Shown: positions 49,492-58,207 of the stretch, in pieces
Position numbering within the stretch: position 1 is the stretch's first letter
How the letters are laid out: the number at the start of each line of letters is the position of its first letter
NCBI GenBank assembly: GCA_963753195.1
Contig: CAVWBH010000003.1
Coordinates: 186,001 to 250,000 of the forward strand
Origin: Palsa-504 sp963753195
GTDB taxonomy: Bacteria > Actinomycetota > Actinomycetes > Streptosporangiales > Streptosporangiaceae
Length of the DNA: 64,000 bases
Direction of reading: 5' to 3'
Program-made: the position numbers and the translations under genes
Notes under the pieces: generated by a model
Seen by the model: only the letters and a program-made list of their open reading frames with translations
The model's database searches: none
Told to the model about the DNA's origin: nothing

Positions 49492-51702
49492 TTACTTCGG
49501 CAGATTGATGATCTCGATCGAGCTGTCGTTCTCGTCGGTGACGTAGGCCTGGCGCCCGTTGGGCAGCACCGAGATGCTGGTGGGAGATTTCCCGGTCAGA
49601 ACCTCGCCGATGACACGGCTGGCCGCAACGTCGATCACCGTGACCGTGTTGTCGTCGCTGTTGGCCGTGAGGAGGTAGCGCCCGTCGGGCGAGTACGCGA
49701 TGTCTAGCGGGTTCCGCCCGACCGGGATGACCTTGACCTCCTGGTCGGTCGCGGTGTTGACCAGGAAAACCTGGTTGCCATCGAAGCTCGTGATGGCCAG
49801 GCGACTGCTGTCGGGTGAGATGGCGATGCTGTGCGGGGTCTCGCCGACCTCGATCGTCTTGATGACGGCGTTCGTGCGGGCATCCAGGACGGTGATGACA
49901 GTAGACATGTGGTTGGTGACGTAATACCGGCCGTTCTTCTTGTCGACGGCGACCCAGTGCGGATTGGCCTTGACGGGGATGCTGTCTACCACCTGCTGGC
50001 TGGCCAGGTCCACCACGTCCAGGACGTCATCTTTACTGCCGTCCATCGCGGTGTTGTGGTTCGGCACGTAGAGGTACCGCCCGTCGGCGCTGGTCGTCGA
50101 GGGGCCCGGGGTGATGTTGTCCACGGGCACGGTGGACGTCACGGTGCCGGTCGCAGTATCGATGAACGCGACGACGGGCGCCGAGTGACTCCCGTAAACG
50201 CTGACGTAGGCGGTCCGGCTGTCAGGGGAGAACGAAACGGACTGGGGCGGCCCCTGGGTGATCTCGATCGTGCCGGACACCCGGTTGGTGGCCGTGTTGA
50301 GCACGGTTACCACGCGGGTACCGGCATTGGTGATATAGGCGAACTTGCCGTTCGGCGCGACCTGGACGTAGTTGGGGCTGCCCCCGACCGGGACCGTTCC
50401 CGCCGCGGTGGGCATGCGGAGGGTGGGCCCGCTGCTCAGGCTCTGGGTTGAGGCCGCGTTATGGGCAGTTTTCGGCTCGGGGGAAGCCCTGACGACGAGC
50501 ACGATGGCCACGGCTACGGCCGCGGCGGTGGCCAGGATCGGCACGCCAAACCGGAGCCAGGCGGGCCGGCGGCCCGACCCGCTGGGCGTCCCGCCAGCCA
50601 GCAGGCCACTGCCACCTGGATCAGGACTCGCGCCCGGCGGCATGTTTCCGGGTGGCCGGGTGGCGCCCCAATCGGTAACGCGGGGAACGGCCACCGTTTG
50701 CGTTGGGGTGTAAGGGTCCCCCGGCGCGGCGCGATAGCCAGCTGGCTCCGGCGCGGGGCCTGGCGGCTGGGCTGCGCCCGGGGCCGGCCGGGCCAGGGCG
50801 GGGGCCACCGGCCGCGGCGTGGGAACCGGCACTGCGGTCCTGGTGGAAGGGGGCAGCTCCGTCAGCGGCGACGTCAACGCCTTAGCCTGCAAGGCGTCAC
50901 GAGCCGCGGAGGCCAGCGCGCCCGCGGTCGGGAAGCGGTCCTCCGGGTCTTTGGCCATGCCGCGGGCAATCACGGCGTCCAAGGCGGGCGGGATGCCCTC
51001 GACCAGGCTGCTGGCCTCCGGCGGAGCGTAGTAGAGCTGGGCGTACATCAGCGCGGCCAGGTCCCGGTCGTGGAAGGGCGGCGCGCCGGTCAGGCACTCG
51101 TGCAGGACACAAGCCAGGGAGTAGATATCGGCGCGCTCGTCAATATGGTGGCCGGTGAATCGCTCCGGGGCCATGTAGTGCCAGGTCCCGATCGTCACCC
51201 CGGTTTTGGTCAGCGGTGTCTCCGGGCCGCCGATCGACCGGGCTATGCCGAAGTCGACCACGTACACGAAGTCGCTCGAGGTGACCAGGATGTTCGAAGG
51301 CTTGATGTCACGGTGGACGAGGTGGTCAGCATGCGCGGCATCCAGGGCCTCGGCGGCCTGGCTGATGAGGTACACCGCCCGCTCCGGCGCGATATGACCG
51401 GACGCACCGAGCAGCGCACTAATATCGGCGCCGTCCACCAAGCGCATGTCAATGAAGAGCTGGCCATCGATTTCGCCGAAGTCATGAATGGGAATGACGT
51501 GCGGATCCCGCAGCCGCGCCGCCACGTTCGATTCACGCTGGAATCGATTGAGGTACTCCCGGTCACCAGACAGGGCCTCAGGCAGGAGCTTAAGAGCGAC
51601 AAGCCGATCACGGTGCGTGTCGTACGCCCGATAAACTTCACCCATTCCACCGACGCCCAGCAGACTATCAAGGCGATAGTTCCCGATCTGCCGCAGGGTC
51701 AT
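49492..51702 (-). CDS. Ser/Thr protein kinase with extracytoplasmic YVTN beta-propeller
   Basis: A PknB-like transmembrane kinase of 736 residues. The kinase domain has the Gly-rich loop LLGVGGMGEVYRAYD, catalytic VALKLL Lys, HLVHRDIKPSNILV and DFGIAR. A proline-rich linker and one membrane segment near 385-405 (VPILATAAAVAVAIVLVV) follow. The outer part from about 430 carries YVTN-type propeller repeats: KFAYITNAGTRVVTVLNTAT, YVTNHMSTVITVLDARTNAV and YLLTANSDDNTVTVIDV. The propeller probably senses an outside ligand. ATG at 51702 follows GGCGGG. The preceding 100 bp are repeated in front of a deleted copy (52401-52709). Confidence 0.92.
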   Translation of the reverse strand: MTLRQIGNYRLDSLLGVGGMGEVYRAYDTHRDRLVALKLLPEALSGDREYLNRFQRESNVAARLRDPHVIPIHDFGEIDGQLFIDMRLVDGADISALLGASGHIAPERAVYLISQAAEALDAAHADHLVHRDIKPSNILVTSSDFVYVVDFGIARSIGGPETPLTKTGVTIGTWHYMAPERFTGHHIDERADIYSLACVLHECLTGAPPFHDRDLAALMYAQLYYAPPEASSLVEGIPPALDAVIARGMAKDPEDRFPTAGALASAARDALQAKALTSPLTELPPSTRTAVPVPTPRPVAPALARPAPGAAQPPGPAPEPAGYRAAPGDPYTPTQTVAVPRVTDWGATRPPGNMPPGASPDPGGSGLLAGGTPSGSGRRPAWLRFGVPILATAAAVAVAIVLVVRASPEPKTAHNAASTQSLSSGPTLRMPTAAGTVPVGGSPNYVQVAPNGKFAYITNAGTRVVTVLNTATNRVSGTIEITQGPPQSVSFSPDSRTAYVSVYGSHSAPVVAFIDTATGTVTSTVPVDNITPGPSTTSADGRYLYVPNHNTAMDGSKDDVLDVVDLASQQVVDSIPVKANPHWVAVDKKNGRYYVTNHMSTVITVLDARTNAVIKTIEVGETPHSIAISPDSSRLAITSFDGNQVFLVNTATDQEVKVIPVGRNPLDIAYSPDGRYLLTANSDDNTVTVIDVAASRVIGEVLTGKSPTSISVLPNGRQAYVTDENDSSIEIINLPK

Positions 51703-51805
51703 GAGACCCGCCCCCCAAGAGTCATCACATTTAGGCCTCGTCACCGCTTACCGCAGAGCCTAATCAACCATCGCTCCGTTCGGGCGCAGGTTTGATAACA
51801 CTTTG
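51703..51805. repeat. Kinase promoter region, copy 1
   Basis: About 100 bp upstream of the kinase start recur, with substitutions and small gaps, at 52710-52815 upstream of the kinase remnant. Shared parts include GAGACCCGCC, CAGAGCCTAAT, AACCATCGC and GATAACACTT. Confidence 0.75.
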
Positions 51806-51914
51806 CGCCGGCTGACCACGGGCGGGGCGGTATCCGTGACGCAGTGACGACGGGCGGTGCCGGCTTTCCCGCGGGGTTAACGGCGGGGGTTCAGGCGACG
51901 ACGGACCGGCGGGG

Positions 51915-52385
51915 TCATGAATCAGCGGGGCCAGCCTGAAGGATTGAGGTTCCTGCCACTTTGATGCTGATGGGGGCCAGCGGCTTGGCGGCGGGGCCGT
52001 GGACGACCGAGCCGTCCTCGATGCTGAACTTGCTGCCGTGGCAGGGACAATTGATCGTGCCGTTCGAGACGCGGCTCACGATGCAGCCCTGGTGGGTGCA
52101 AATCGCGGTGAAGGCCTTGAACGACCCCGACTGCGGTTGCGTGATCACGATGTTCTTGCCTTCGATGATCGTGCCGCCGCCGTCGGGAACCTGGGAGGTG
52201 GCCACTAGGGCATTGGCCGCCGGCGCGCTGCTGGTGGCGGGGGCGGAGCCGCCGCTGCTGGCGTCATGGGCGGCGCATCCGGCGAGCATGGCAGCGCAGG
52301 TTGCGCCCGCCCCGGCGAGCAGCCCGCGGCGGCTCGGCAGCGGCTGGCCGCTCGGGGGGAACTGGCTGTCCTGAATCTCTGTCAT
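51915..52385 (-). CDS. Tat-exported Rieske [2Fe-2S] protein, probable lipoprotein
   Basis: A 156-residue protein. It has a twin-arginine signal PLPSRRGLLAGAGATC and a lipobox MLAGCAAHD, so it should be exported and lipid-anchored. The Rieske fold has both cluster motifs: CTHQGC and CPCHGSKF; CTHQGCIVSR and GSKFSIEDGSVVHGPAAKPL are typical of arsenite oxidase small subunit-like and QcrA-like proteins. It would transfer electrons outside the membrane. It lies between the kinase gene and the kinase remnant, all on the minus strand, 212 bp upstream of the kinase start. No cytochrome partner is adjacent. Confidence 0.9.
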   Translation of the reverse strand: MTEIQDSQFPPSGQPLPSRRGLLAGAGATCAAMLAGCAAHDASSGGSAPATSSAPAANALVATSQVPDGGGTIIEGKNIVITQPQSGSFKAFTAICTHQGCIVSRVSNGTINCPCHGSKFSIEDGSVVHGPAAKPLAPISIKVAGTSILQAGPADS

Positions 52386-52400
52386 TTGGCCACAGTGCGC

Positions 52401-52709
52401 TTAAGCCGGAAGGGTGAGGACTTCGATGGAGCCGCTGCTCTCGTCGGCGACGTAGGCCTGGCGCCCGGCGCCGTCGATTTCGCCGAAGTCATGAACGGGA
52501 ATGACATGCGGGTCCCGCAGCCGCGCCGCGACGTTCGATTCACGCAGAAATCGCTTGGTGTACTCCTGGTCGCCGGGCAAGGCCTGAGGCAGGAGCTTCA
52601 GAGCGACGGACCGATCACGGCGGGTGTCGTAAGCCTGAGAAACTTCGCCCATTCCGCCGGTGCCCCGCAGGGAATCCAGGCGGTAGTTCCCGATCTGCCG
52701 CAGGGTCAT
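52401..52709 (-). pseudogene. Internally deleted copy of the kinase-propeller gene
   Basis: A 102-residue frame beginning MTLRQIGNYRLDSLRGTGGM. Residues 1-80 match the first 80 of the neighbouring kinase; the last 22 (GRQAYVADESSGSIEVLTLP) match its final 21. About 635 residues, including the catalytic loop, membrane helix and nearly all of the propeller, are missing. The join (EIDG to GRQAYV, near 52465-52475) preserves the frame. The Gly-rich loop and Lys remain but no HRD or DFG, so it cannot be a kinase. The ribosome site and promoter are also duplicated. It may be a relic or a small expressed protein. Confidence 0.85.
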
Positions 52710-52815
52710 GAGACCCGCCCTCCCAAAAACCTATTACGCCAAGCCTGGGCACCGCTTAAGGCAGAGCCTAATGAACCATCGCCCGGTTCGGGGCGCAGGT
52801 CCGATAACACTTGCG
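52710..52815. repeat. Kinase promoter region, copy 2
   Basis: Second copy of the sequence in front of the full-length kinase gene (51703-51805), upstream of the kinase remnant. The pair shows that the whole gene with its promoter was duplicated before one copy was shortened. Confidence 0.7.
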
Positions 52816-52847
52816 GGATTCCTCCACAGGTATTGTTCTACTGGCCG

Positions 52848-53519
52848 TTAGCCGGCGGCGCCGCCGGTGGCCAGGCGCATGAGGTCGGTGTCGAGGTCGA
52901 TGGACTGCTCGGCGCCGCCGGCGCTGCCGTACTCGTGCTGGTAGCTCGACCAGGACTCCTCCTTGATGGCCCGGGCGAATCCGCTTTCCATCAGCAGCAC
53001 GAGCTCGAACGCGGCCCGGTCGATGCGCTGGGCCAGGGCCGGGTCGCTCCAGTCTTCGGGCGCGGCGAACAGGGAGGTCGGCGCGGTCATGGTCCGCAAG
53101 TACGCGAACATCGGCCGCATCGCCTCGTCGGCGACCAGGGCGTGCCGCGCGGTCCCGGCGGTGGCCGCGAGCACCACCGGCTTGGCGATGAGCAGGTCGT
53201 TGTCCAGCGCCTGGAAGAAGGAGGTGAACAGGCCGCTGGGGCCGGCCTTGTAGACCGGGGCGGCGGCGATGATGCCGTCGGCTTCGCGCAGGACGGTGAC
53301 CGCCTGCCGGAGCTTGGGCGTGACCAGCTGGGAGACCAGCGCGGTGGAGATGTCCGCGGCGAGCTCGCGCAGTTCGACCACGCTGACCGTCACGGCCTGC
53401 CCGTGCCGGGCGGCCAGGGCCGTGGCGCGTTCGGCGGTGCGGTCGGCCAGCAGCCGGGTCGCGGACGGGTCGCCGGTGCCGGCGCTGACCACCGCGAGTG
53501 AGAATGCTCCGGAGCTCAC
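52848..53519 (-). CDS. NADPH-dependent FMN reductase (CE1759-like)
   Basis: A 223-residue flavodoxin-like reductase. ADGIIAAAPVYKAGPSGLFT is the typical flavin-binding loop, and LVVLAATAG follows. It belongs with the CE1759 group, which always lies next to a luciferase-like monooxygenase and supplies it with reduced FMN. The GTG at 53519 overlaps the TGA of the MarR gene as GTGA, giving a coupled three-gene operon: monooxygenase, MarR, reductase. Confidence 0.88.
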   Translation of the reverse strand: MSSGAFSLAVVSAGTGDPSATRLLADRTAERATALAARHGQAVTVSVVELRELAADISTALVSQLVTPKLRQAVTVLREADGIIAAAPVYKAGPSGLFTSFFQALDNDLLIAKPVVLAATAGTARHALVADEAMRPMFAYLRTMTAPTSLFAAPEDWSDPALAQRIDRAAFELVLLMESGFARAIKEESWSSYQHEYGSAGGAEQSIDLDTDLMRLATGGAAG

Positions 53520-54004
53520 GGCTCGGTGTCCCCTTTCTCGTCGTTCTCGTCCTTCTCGTCTTTCTCGCCGCGGCCGGCGGCGGCGAGCTTGAGGCACATC
53601 GTCTCCAGCTGCGCCAGCTCGCCGGCACTCAGCCCGGCGGTCATGGCCCGGGCCACGCCGCGGGCGTGCCGGCGCCCGATCCGGCGCTGCACGGCGCGGC
53701 CTTCGCCGGTGAGCGAGAGCAGGACGCTGCGCCCGTCCGCGGGGTCGGGCTGGCGTTCGACCAGGCCCCGGCCGGCCAGCCGGTCCACCAGCCGGGACAG
53801 GGCCGGCTGGCTGAGCAGGACCTGACGGGTCAGCTCGCCGATGCGGATGGGCGCGGCGCACTTGGACAGCGCGTACAGCACGTCGTACTCCCGCATGGAC
53901 GCCTCGGCCCAGATATCCGCGGCGGCGAACTGCCTCATCGCCGTCGCGTGGGCGGACAGCAGCGCCTCCCACGCGTCGTTGGCGAGATGCCTGCGGCCGG
54001 CCAT
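53516..54004 (-). CDS. MarR-family transcriptional regulator
   Basis: A 162-residue winged-helix regulator. IRIGELTRQVLLSQPALSRL is the recognition region and VERQPDPADGRSVLLSLT the wing, both typical of MarR. The charged tail is made of KDEKDEN repeats. The ATG at 54004 overlaps the TGA of the monooxygenase gene (TGATG) and the stop overlaps the reductase start. It likely represses its own operon through the large palindrome at 55201-55248. Confidence 0.92.
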   Translation of the reverse strand: MAGRRHLANDAWEALLSAHATAMRQFAAADIWAEASMREYDVLYALSKCAAPIRIGELTRQVLLSQPALSRLVDRLAGRGLVERQPDPADGRSVLLSLTGEGRAVQRRIGRRHARGVARAMTAGLSAGELAQLETMCLKLAAAGRGEKDEKDENDEKGDTEP

Positions 54005-55191
54005 CACAGATCCGGGTACTCCGCGGCGAAATCCGGGTCCGTGTCCCGGTAGGGAGACGCGCCGGTGACGTTGTCGCCGCGGTTGGCGTTCGGGCGCGGC
54101 TGGCGCGCGGGCCCGTCGCCGTACTTGGCCCGGACCAGGCTGGCGTGGGTGGGCGCCTCGGGCGTCTCCGGGTCCTGCCGGGCGGCGATCTCCTTGCGCA
54201 GCACCGGGATAACCTCCTCGCCCAGCAGGTCCAGCTGGTCGAGGACCGCCTTCAGGGGCAGGCCGGCGTGGTCAACCAGGAACAGCTGGCGCTGGTAGTC
54301 GCCGAAGTGCTCGCGGAAGGTCAGGGTCTTGTCGATGACTTCGGCCGGGCTGCCCACGGACAGCGGGGTCAGCTCCGAGAACTCCTCCAGGCTCGGCCCG
54401 TGCCCGTAGACCGGGGCCTCGTTGAAGTAGGGCCGGAACTCCCGCCTGGCGTCCTGGGAGTTCCTCGCGAGGTAAGCCTGGCCGCCCAGGCCGACGATGG
54501 CCTGCTTCTCGCTGCCGTGGCCGTAGTGGGCGTAGCGCTGCCGGTAGAACTGGATGAGCCGCATGTAGTGCTCTTTGGGCCAGAAGATGTTGTTGGCGAA
54601 GTAGCCGTCGCCGTAGTACGCGGCCTGCTCGGCTATCTCCGGGGTGCGGATCGAGCCGTGCCAGACGAACGGCGGCACGTCATCCAGGGGACGCGGGATG
54701 GAAGTGAAACCCTGCAGCGGGGTGCGGAACTTTCCCTGCCAGTCCACCACGTCCTCGCGCCACAGCCGGTGCAGCAGGTTGTAGTTCTCCAGGGCCAGCG
54801 GCAGGCCCTGCCGGATGTCCTGGCCGAACCACGGGTAGACCGGGGCGGTGTTGCCGCGGCCGAGCATCAGGTCCATCCGGCCCTTGCTCAGGTGCTGCAG
54901 CATCGCGTACTCCTCGGCGATACGCACCGGGTCGTTCGTCGTGATCAGCGTGGTGCTGGTGGTGACGATCAGGCGCTTGGTGGTGGCCGCGATGTAGGCC
55001 AGCAGGGTGGTCGGCGAGGACGAGAAGAACGGCGGGTTGTGGTGCTCGCCGATCGCGAACACGTCCAGCCCGACCTCCTCGGCCTTCTGCGCGATCGCCA
55101 CGACGGCGTCGATCCGCTCCGCCTCGCTCGGCGTCTCGCCCGCCACCGGGTCCCTGGTGATGTCGCTGACTGAGAATATCCCGAACTGCAT
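54004..55191 (-). CDS. LLM-class flavin-dependent monooxygenase (CE1758-like)
   Basis: A bacterial luciferase-like oxidoreductase of 395 residues. FAIGEHHNPPFFSSSPTTLL and LMLGRGNTAPVYPW are typical of the CE1758 group. Such enzymes use reduced FMN and oxygen to oxidise small organic molecules; the reductase encoded two genes downstream provides the flavin. The ATG at 55191 has AGAGG 6 nt upstream. The substrate is unknown. A 48-bp inverted repeat lies directly upstream. Confidence 0.9.
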   Translation of the reverse strand: MQFGIFSVSDITRDPVAGETPSEAERIDAVVAIAQKAEEVGLDVFAIGEHHNPPFFSSSPTTLLAYIAATTKRLIVTTSTTLITTNDPVRIAEEYAMLQHLSKGRMDLMLGRGNTAPVYPWFGQDIRQGLPLALENYNLLHRLWREDVVDWQGKFRTPLQGFTSIPRPLDDVPPFVWHGSIRTPEIAEQAAYYGDGYFANNIFWPKEHYMRLIQFYRQRYAHYGHGSEKQAIVGLGGQAYLARNSQDARREFRPYFNEAPVYGHGPSLEEFSELTPLSVGSPAEVIDKTLTFREHFGDYQRQLFLVDHAGLPLKAVLDQLDLLGEEVIPVLRKEIAARQDPETPEAPTHASLVRAKYGDGPARQPRPNANRGDNVTGASPYRDTDPDFAAEYPDL

Positions 55192-55200
55192 GGCACGCCT

Positions 55201-55248
55201 CTCGCGTTGCTCAGATATATGCGTTTGCATGTATCCGAGCAACGCGAG
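55201..55248. promoter_or_regulatory. 48-bp inverted repeat at the 5' end of the monooxygenase operon
   Basis: Outer arms CTCGCGTTGCTC (55201-55212) and GAGCAACGCGAG (55237-55248) are perfectly complementary. Inner arms GATATATGC and GCATGTATC differ at one base around a GTTT centre. The left end touches the ribosome site of the monooxygenase gene. It can serve as a double MarR operator, or form an RNA hairpin that hides the ribosome site. Confidence 0.75.
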
Positions 55249-55303
55249 GCGGCGGGTTATTCCCCGGGCTGGCCCAGGGCGGGTTAGTCGTGGGCTGGGT
55301 CAG

Positions 55304-56919
55304 TCAGTCCTGGGCTTGCACGGCGGGGTCAAGCTTGATGTCGACCAGGATGGGCACGGTGCGGTGCTCGACCGCGGCCAGCGCGGTCTCGAGGTCGGCG
55401 AGATTGCGGACGGTGAAGCCCTGGCCGCCGAGGGCGGTGGCGACCGGGCCGAGGTCGGGCCAGTTGAAGGTCGAGATGGCCGGGTCCATGTTCTTGTTGC
55501 GGAACTGGATGTACTCGGCGCCGTAGGCCCCGTCGTTCATGACGAACACCACCACGTCCACCCCGTGGCGCACGGCGGTGCTGAACTCGGCCAGCCCGCC
55601 GAGCATGAACCCGCCGTCACCGGCGACCATCACGACGGGCCGCCCGGGCGCCCCGAAATACGCGCCGACCGCGTTGGCCATGCCCAGGCCGATGGCGCCG
55701 AAGTTGAGGGTGTGGACGAAGGCGGACGGCTCCGGAACGCGCAGCGCCGTGAAGGTGTGCCGGATGAAGCGGCCGCCATCCAGCACCACGGTCCGGTCGG
55801 CCGGGAAGGCCTGGTCGATCATCCGCAGCGCGGTGCGGATGTCGACCGCCTGGCCGGTGCTCCGGTCGGTGTAGGTGTCCTCGGGCCCGGCCGCCAGGCG
55901 TTCGGCCAGTTCGTCGGAGGCGAATCCGGTCGGCTTGGCATCGGCTTCGTCGAGCCAGGCCACGATGGTGTCGGCGGTGACGGCGGCGTCGCCGATCACG
56001 GCGGCGTCGGTGACGGCGTACCGGTTGATGCTGTCACGGTCGACGTCGATCTGGACGAGCTGCTTCTTGGCCAGGAGCGATCCCTCAGCCGTGGTCCACC
56101 GGTTCAGGCTCGCGCCGAAGGCGATCAGGCAGTCGCTGGCGTTGAACACCTCCAGCGCGACGGAGTGCGAGAGGGTGCCGTGGATGCCGAGGTTGAACCG
56201 CTCGCCGCGGAACAGGTCCTTGCCCCGCAGGGTGGTGGCCACCGGCGCGCCGAGCCGGTCGGCTAGCCGCAGGAGCGCGGCCCGCGCCTGCGGCGTGCCG
56301 GCCCCCGGCCGGCCACGATGACGGGACGCCGGGCCGAGGCGATGATGCCGACCGCCGCATCGAGGGCGGCGGGGTCGGGACGGACCGCCTGCGCGGCGAT
56401 CAGCCGGGGCGGGACCGGCAGGTACTCGATCTCCTCCCACTGGAAATCGACCGGCACGTTGAGCACCACGGGCCGTGACTCGGCATGCGCACGGAAGATG
56501 GCGGTGGCGAGGTCCTCGGCCACCGTCTGCGGCGTGCGCACCTGCTCGAAGCCGGCCCCGCTGGCCAGCACGACCTCGCGCTGCGGGATGTTCTGCAGGT
56601 TGGTCTTATCGGCTACGGGCGTGTCGCCGGCCAGCAGGAGGATCGGGGTGCGATCGCGGACGCCTTCGGCCAGGGCGGTGACCGTGTTGGTCAGAGCCGG
56701 CCCGTGGGTCACGGTCGCGACGCCCAGCTGGCCGCTGGTGCGGGCGTAGCCGTTCGCGGCCAGCACGGCGCCGTTCTCGTTGCACGCCGAGTAGTAGTGG
56801 CCGCCAGCGCGCCGCTGGAAGCTGTCCATCATGTACAGGTTCGCGTCGCCGAGCACGCCGAAGACGGTGGTCACGCCTTGATCGGCGAGGGCCCGGGCTA
56901 TCGCTTCGTGAAAGAGCAT
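55304..56919 (-). pseudogene. TPP-dependent acetolactate synthase-like enzyme, frameshifted
   Basis: Thiamine diphosphate enzyme of about 538 residues in total, broken in the middle. The N-terminal part (from ATG 56919, GGAG 5 nt upstream) has TTVFGVLGDANLYMMDSF and the catalytic Glu in YYSACNENGAVLAANGYA. The C-terminal part in another frame has MVAGDGGFMLGGLAEFSTAV and the TPP/Mg motif GDGGF with NDGAYG. The frame changes in a run of five C (plus strand, 56302-56306); one added base restores continuity through PVIVAGRGAGTPQARAALLR. Related enzymes are acetolactate synthase large subunits and benzoylformate decarboxylase. No small subunit gene is adjacent. Confidence 0.85.
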
Positions 56920-57122
56920 CGGTACTCCGTTGTAGCCGGAAGCTGAGTTGTAGCCGGAATCTGCGACGACACTCACTCAGCCGCGAGATGATGGCCTGCC
57001 AGGTAGCCGGATAGTCGCGGCGGGGCCGATCGTTGTTTGATTATAAAAATGACAGATCGGGATTAGTCAATTGATTGAACGCTTTTTTATCACTGTCCAC
57101 AGGACAGCCAGGAAGGGGTGCC

Positions 57123-58088
57123 GTGAACATGGCGAGCGAGGTTTCCGCACCGGTGCGGGTGGACGCGATGAGCTTCGTCCGGGCCGAGTCCGACACCTAC
57201 TTCGACTCTCTGCTGGCCGCCGCGGGCGGGCTGGGCCGCTGGCATCACATCCGGGCGCTGGCCCCGGTGGACAACCAGGTGATCGTGCGGATGAACCGGG
57301 ACACGCTGTACAGCTCGGTCGTCATCGACGTCAGCGCGGGCGCCGAACTGACGATGCCGCAGGCCGGCGGGCGCTATCAGACCGCGATGGTCGTCGACCA
57401 GGACCACTACATCACCAAGATCTATGACCGCCCCGGGGTCCACCTGCTCACGGCGGAGGAGTTCGGCACCGAGTGGGTCGCGATCGCCGTTCGCACCCTG
57501 GTCGACCCGGCCGACCCCGCAGATCTGACCGCGGTGGCCGCCCTGCAGGACCAGCTGGCTGTGACCGCCCGGTCGGCCCGGGCCTTCACCCATCCGGCCT
57601 GGGATCCGGACAGCCTGGCGGCGACCCGCCGGCCACTGCTCGAGCTGGCCCGCGGGCGGGCCAGCATGACCGGCGCATTCGGCTCCCGGCAGCAGACCGA
57701 CCCGATCGCGCACTTGCTGGGCACGGCCGCGGGGTGGGGCGGGCTTCCCCCGGACCGGGCGCTCTACCTCGGCGTCGAGCCCGGCCTGCCCACCGGGCAC
57801 TACAGCCTGACGGTCGGCACCGTCCCGGTGCGCGGCTTCTGGTCGATCAGCGTCTACAACCGCGACGGCTTCTTCCAGCCCAACGGGCACGGCCGCTACT
57901 CGGTCAACTCCATCACGGCCGTGCCCAACGACGACGGGACGGTCACGGTCAACTTCGGCGGCGACTCGGACCTGCCCAACCAGATCCCGGTCATGGACGG
58001 GTGGAACTACACGGTGCGGCTCTATCAGCCCGAGCCCGACATTCTCGGCGGCAGGTGGATCTTCCCGCCCCTCGATCAGCTGCGCTGA
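57123..58088 (+). CDS. DUF1254/DUF1214 domain protein
   Basis: A 321-residue protein. The N-terminal DUF1254 part has NQVIVRMNRDTLYSSVVIDV; the C-terminal DUF1214 part has GFWSISVYNRDGFFQPN and ends WIFPPLDQLR. This pair occurs in many bacteria; its activity is not established. No signal peptide is visible. GTG at 57123 has AGGAAGGGG upstream; ATG at 57129 is also possible. It is divergent from the TPP enzyme gene. Confidence 0.88.
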   Translation: MNMASEVSAPVRVDAMSFVRAESDTYFDSLLAAAGGLGRWHHIRALAPVDNQVIVRMNRDTLYSSVVIDVSAGAELTMPQAGGRYQTAMVVDQDHYITKIYDRPGVHLLTAEEFGTEWVAIAVRTLVDPADPADLTAVAALQDQLAVTARSARAFTHPAWDPDSLAATRRPLLELARGRASMTGAFGSRQQTDPIAHLLGTAAGWGGLPPDRALYLGVEPGLPTGHYSLTVGTVPVRGFWSISVYNRDGFFQPNGHGRYSVNSITAVPNDDGTVTVNFGGDSDLPNQIPVMDGWNYTVRLYQPEPDILGGRWIFPPLDQLR

Positions 58089-58207
58089 CCGGCCGCAGGC
58101 GCGCGCCTGACGTGCGGCTCACGGCGCGCACACGGCATAATAGGCGGCGAAGACACGGGGTGAGCCGGGAAGTCTGGTCGGCCTAGGATCACGCTCGGGA
58201 GCCGGCC

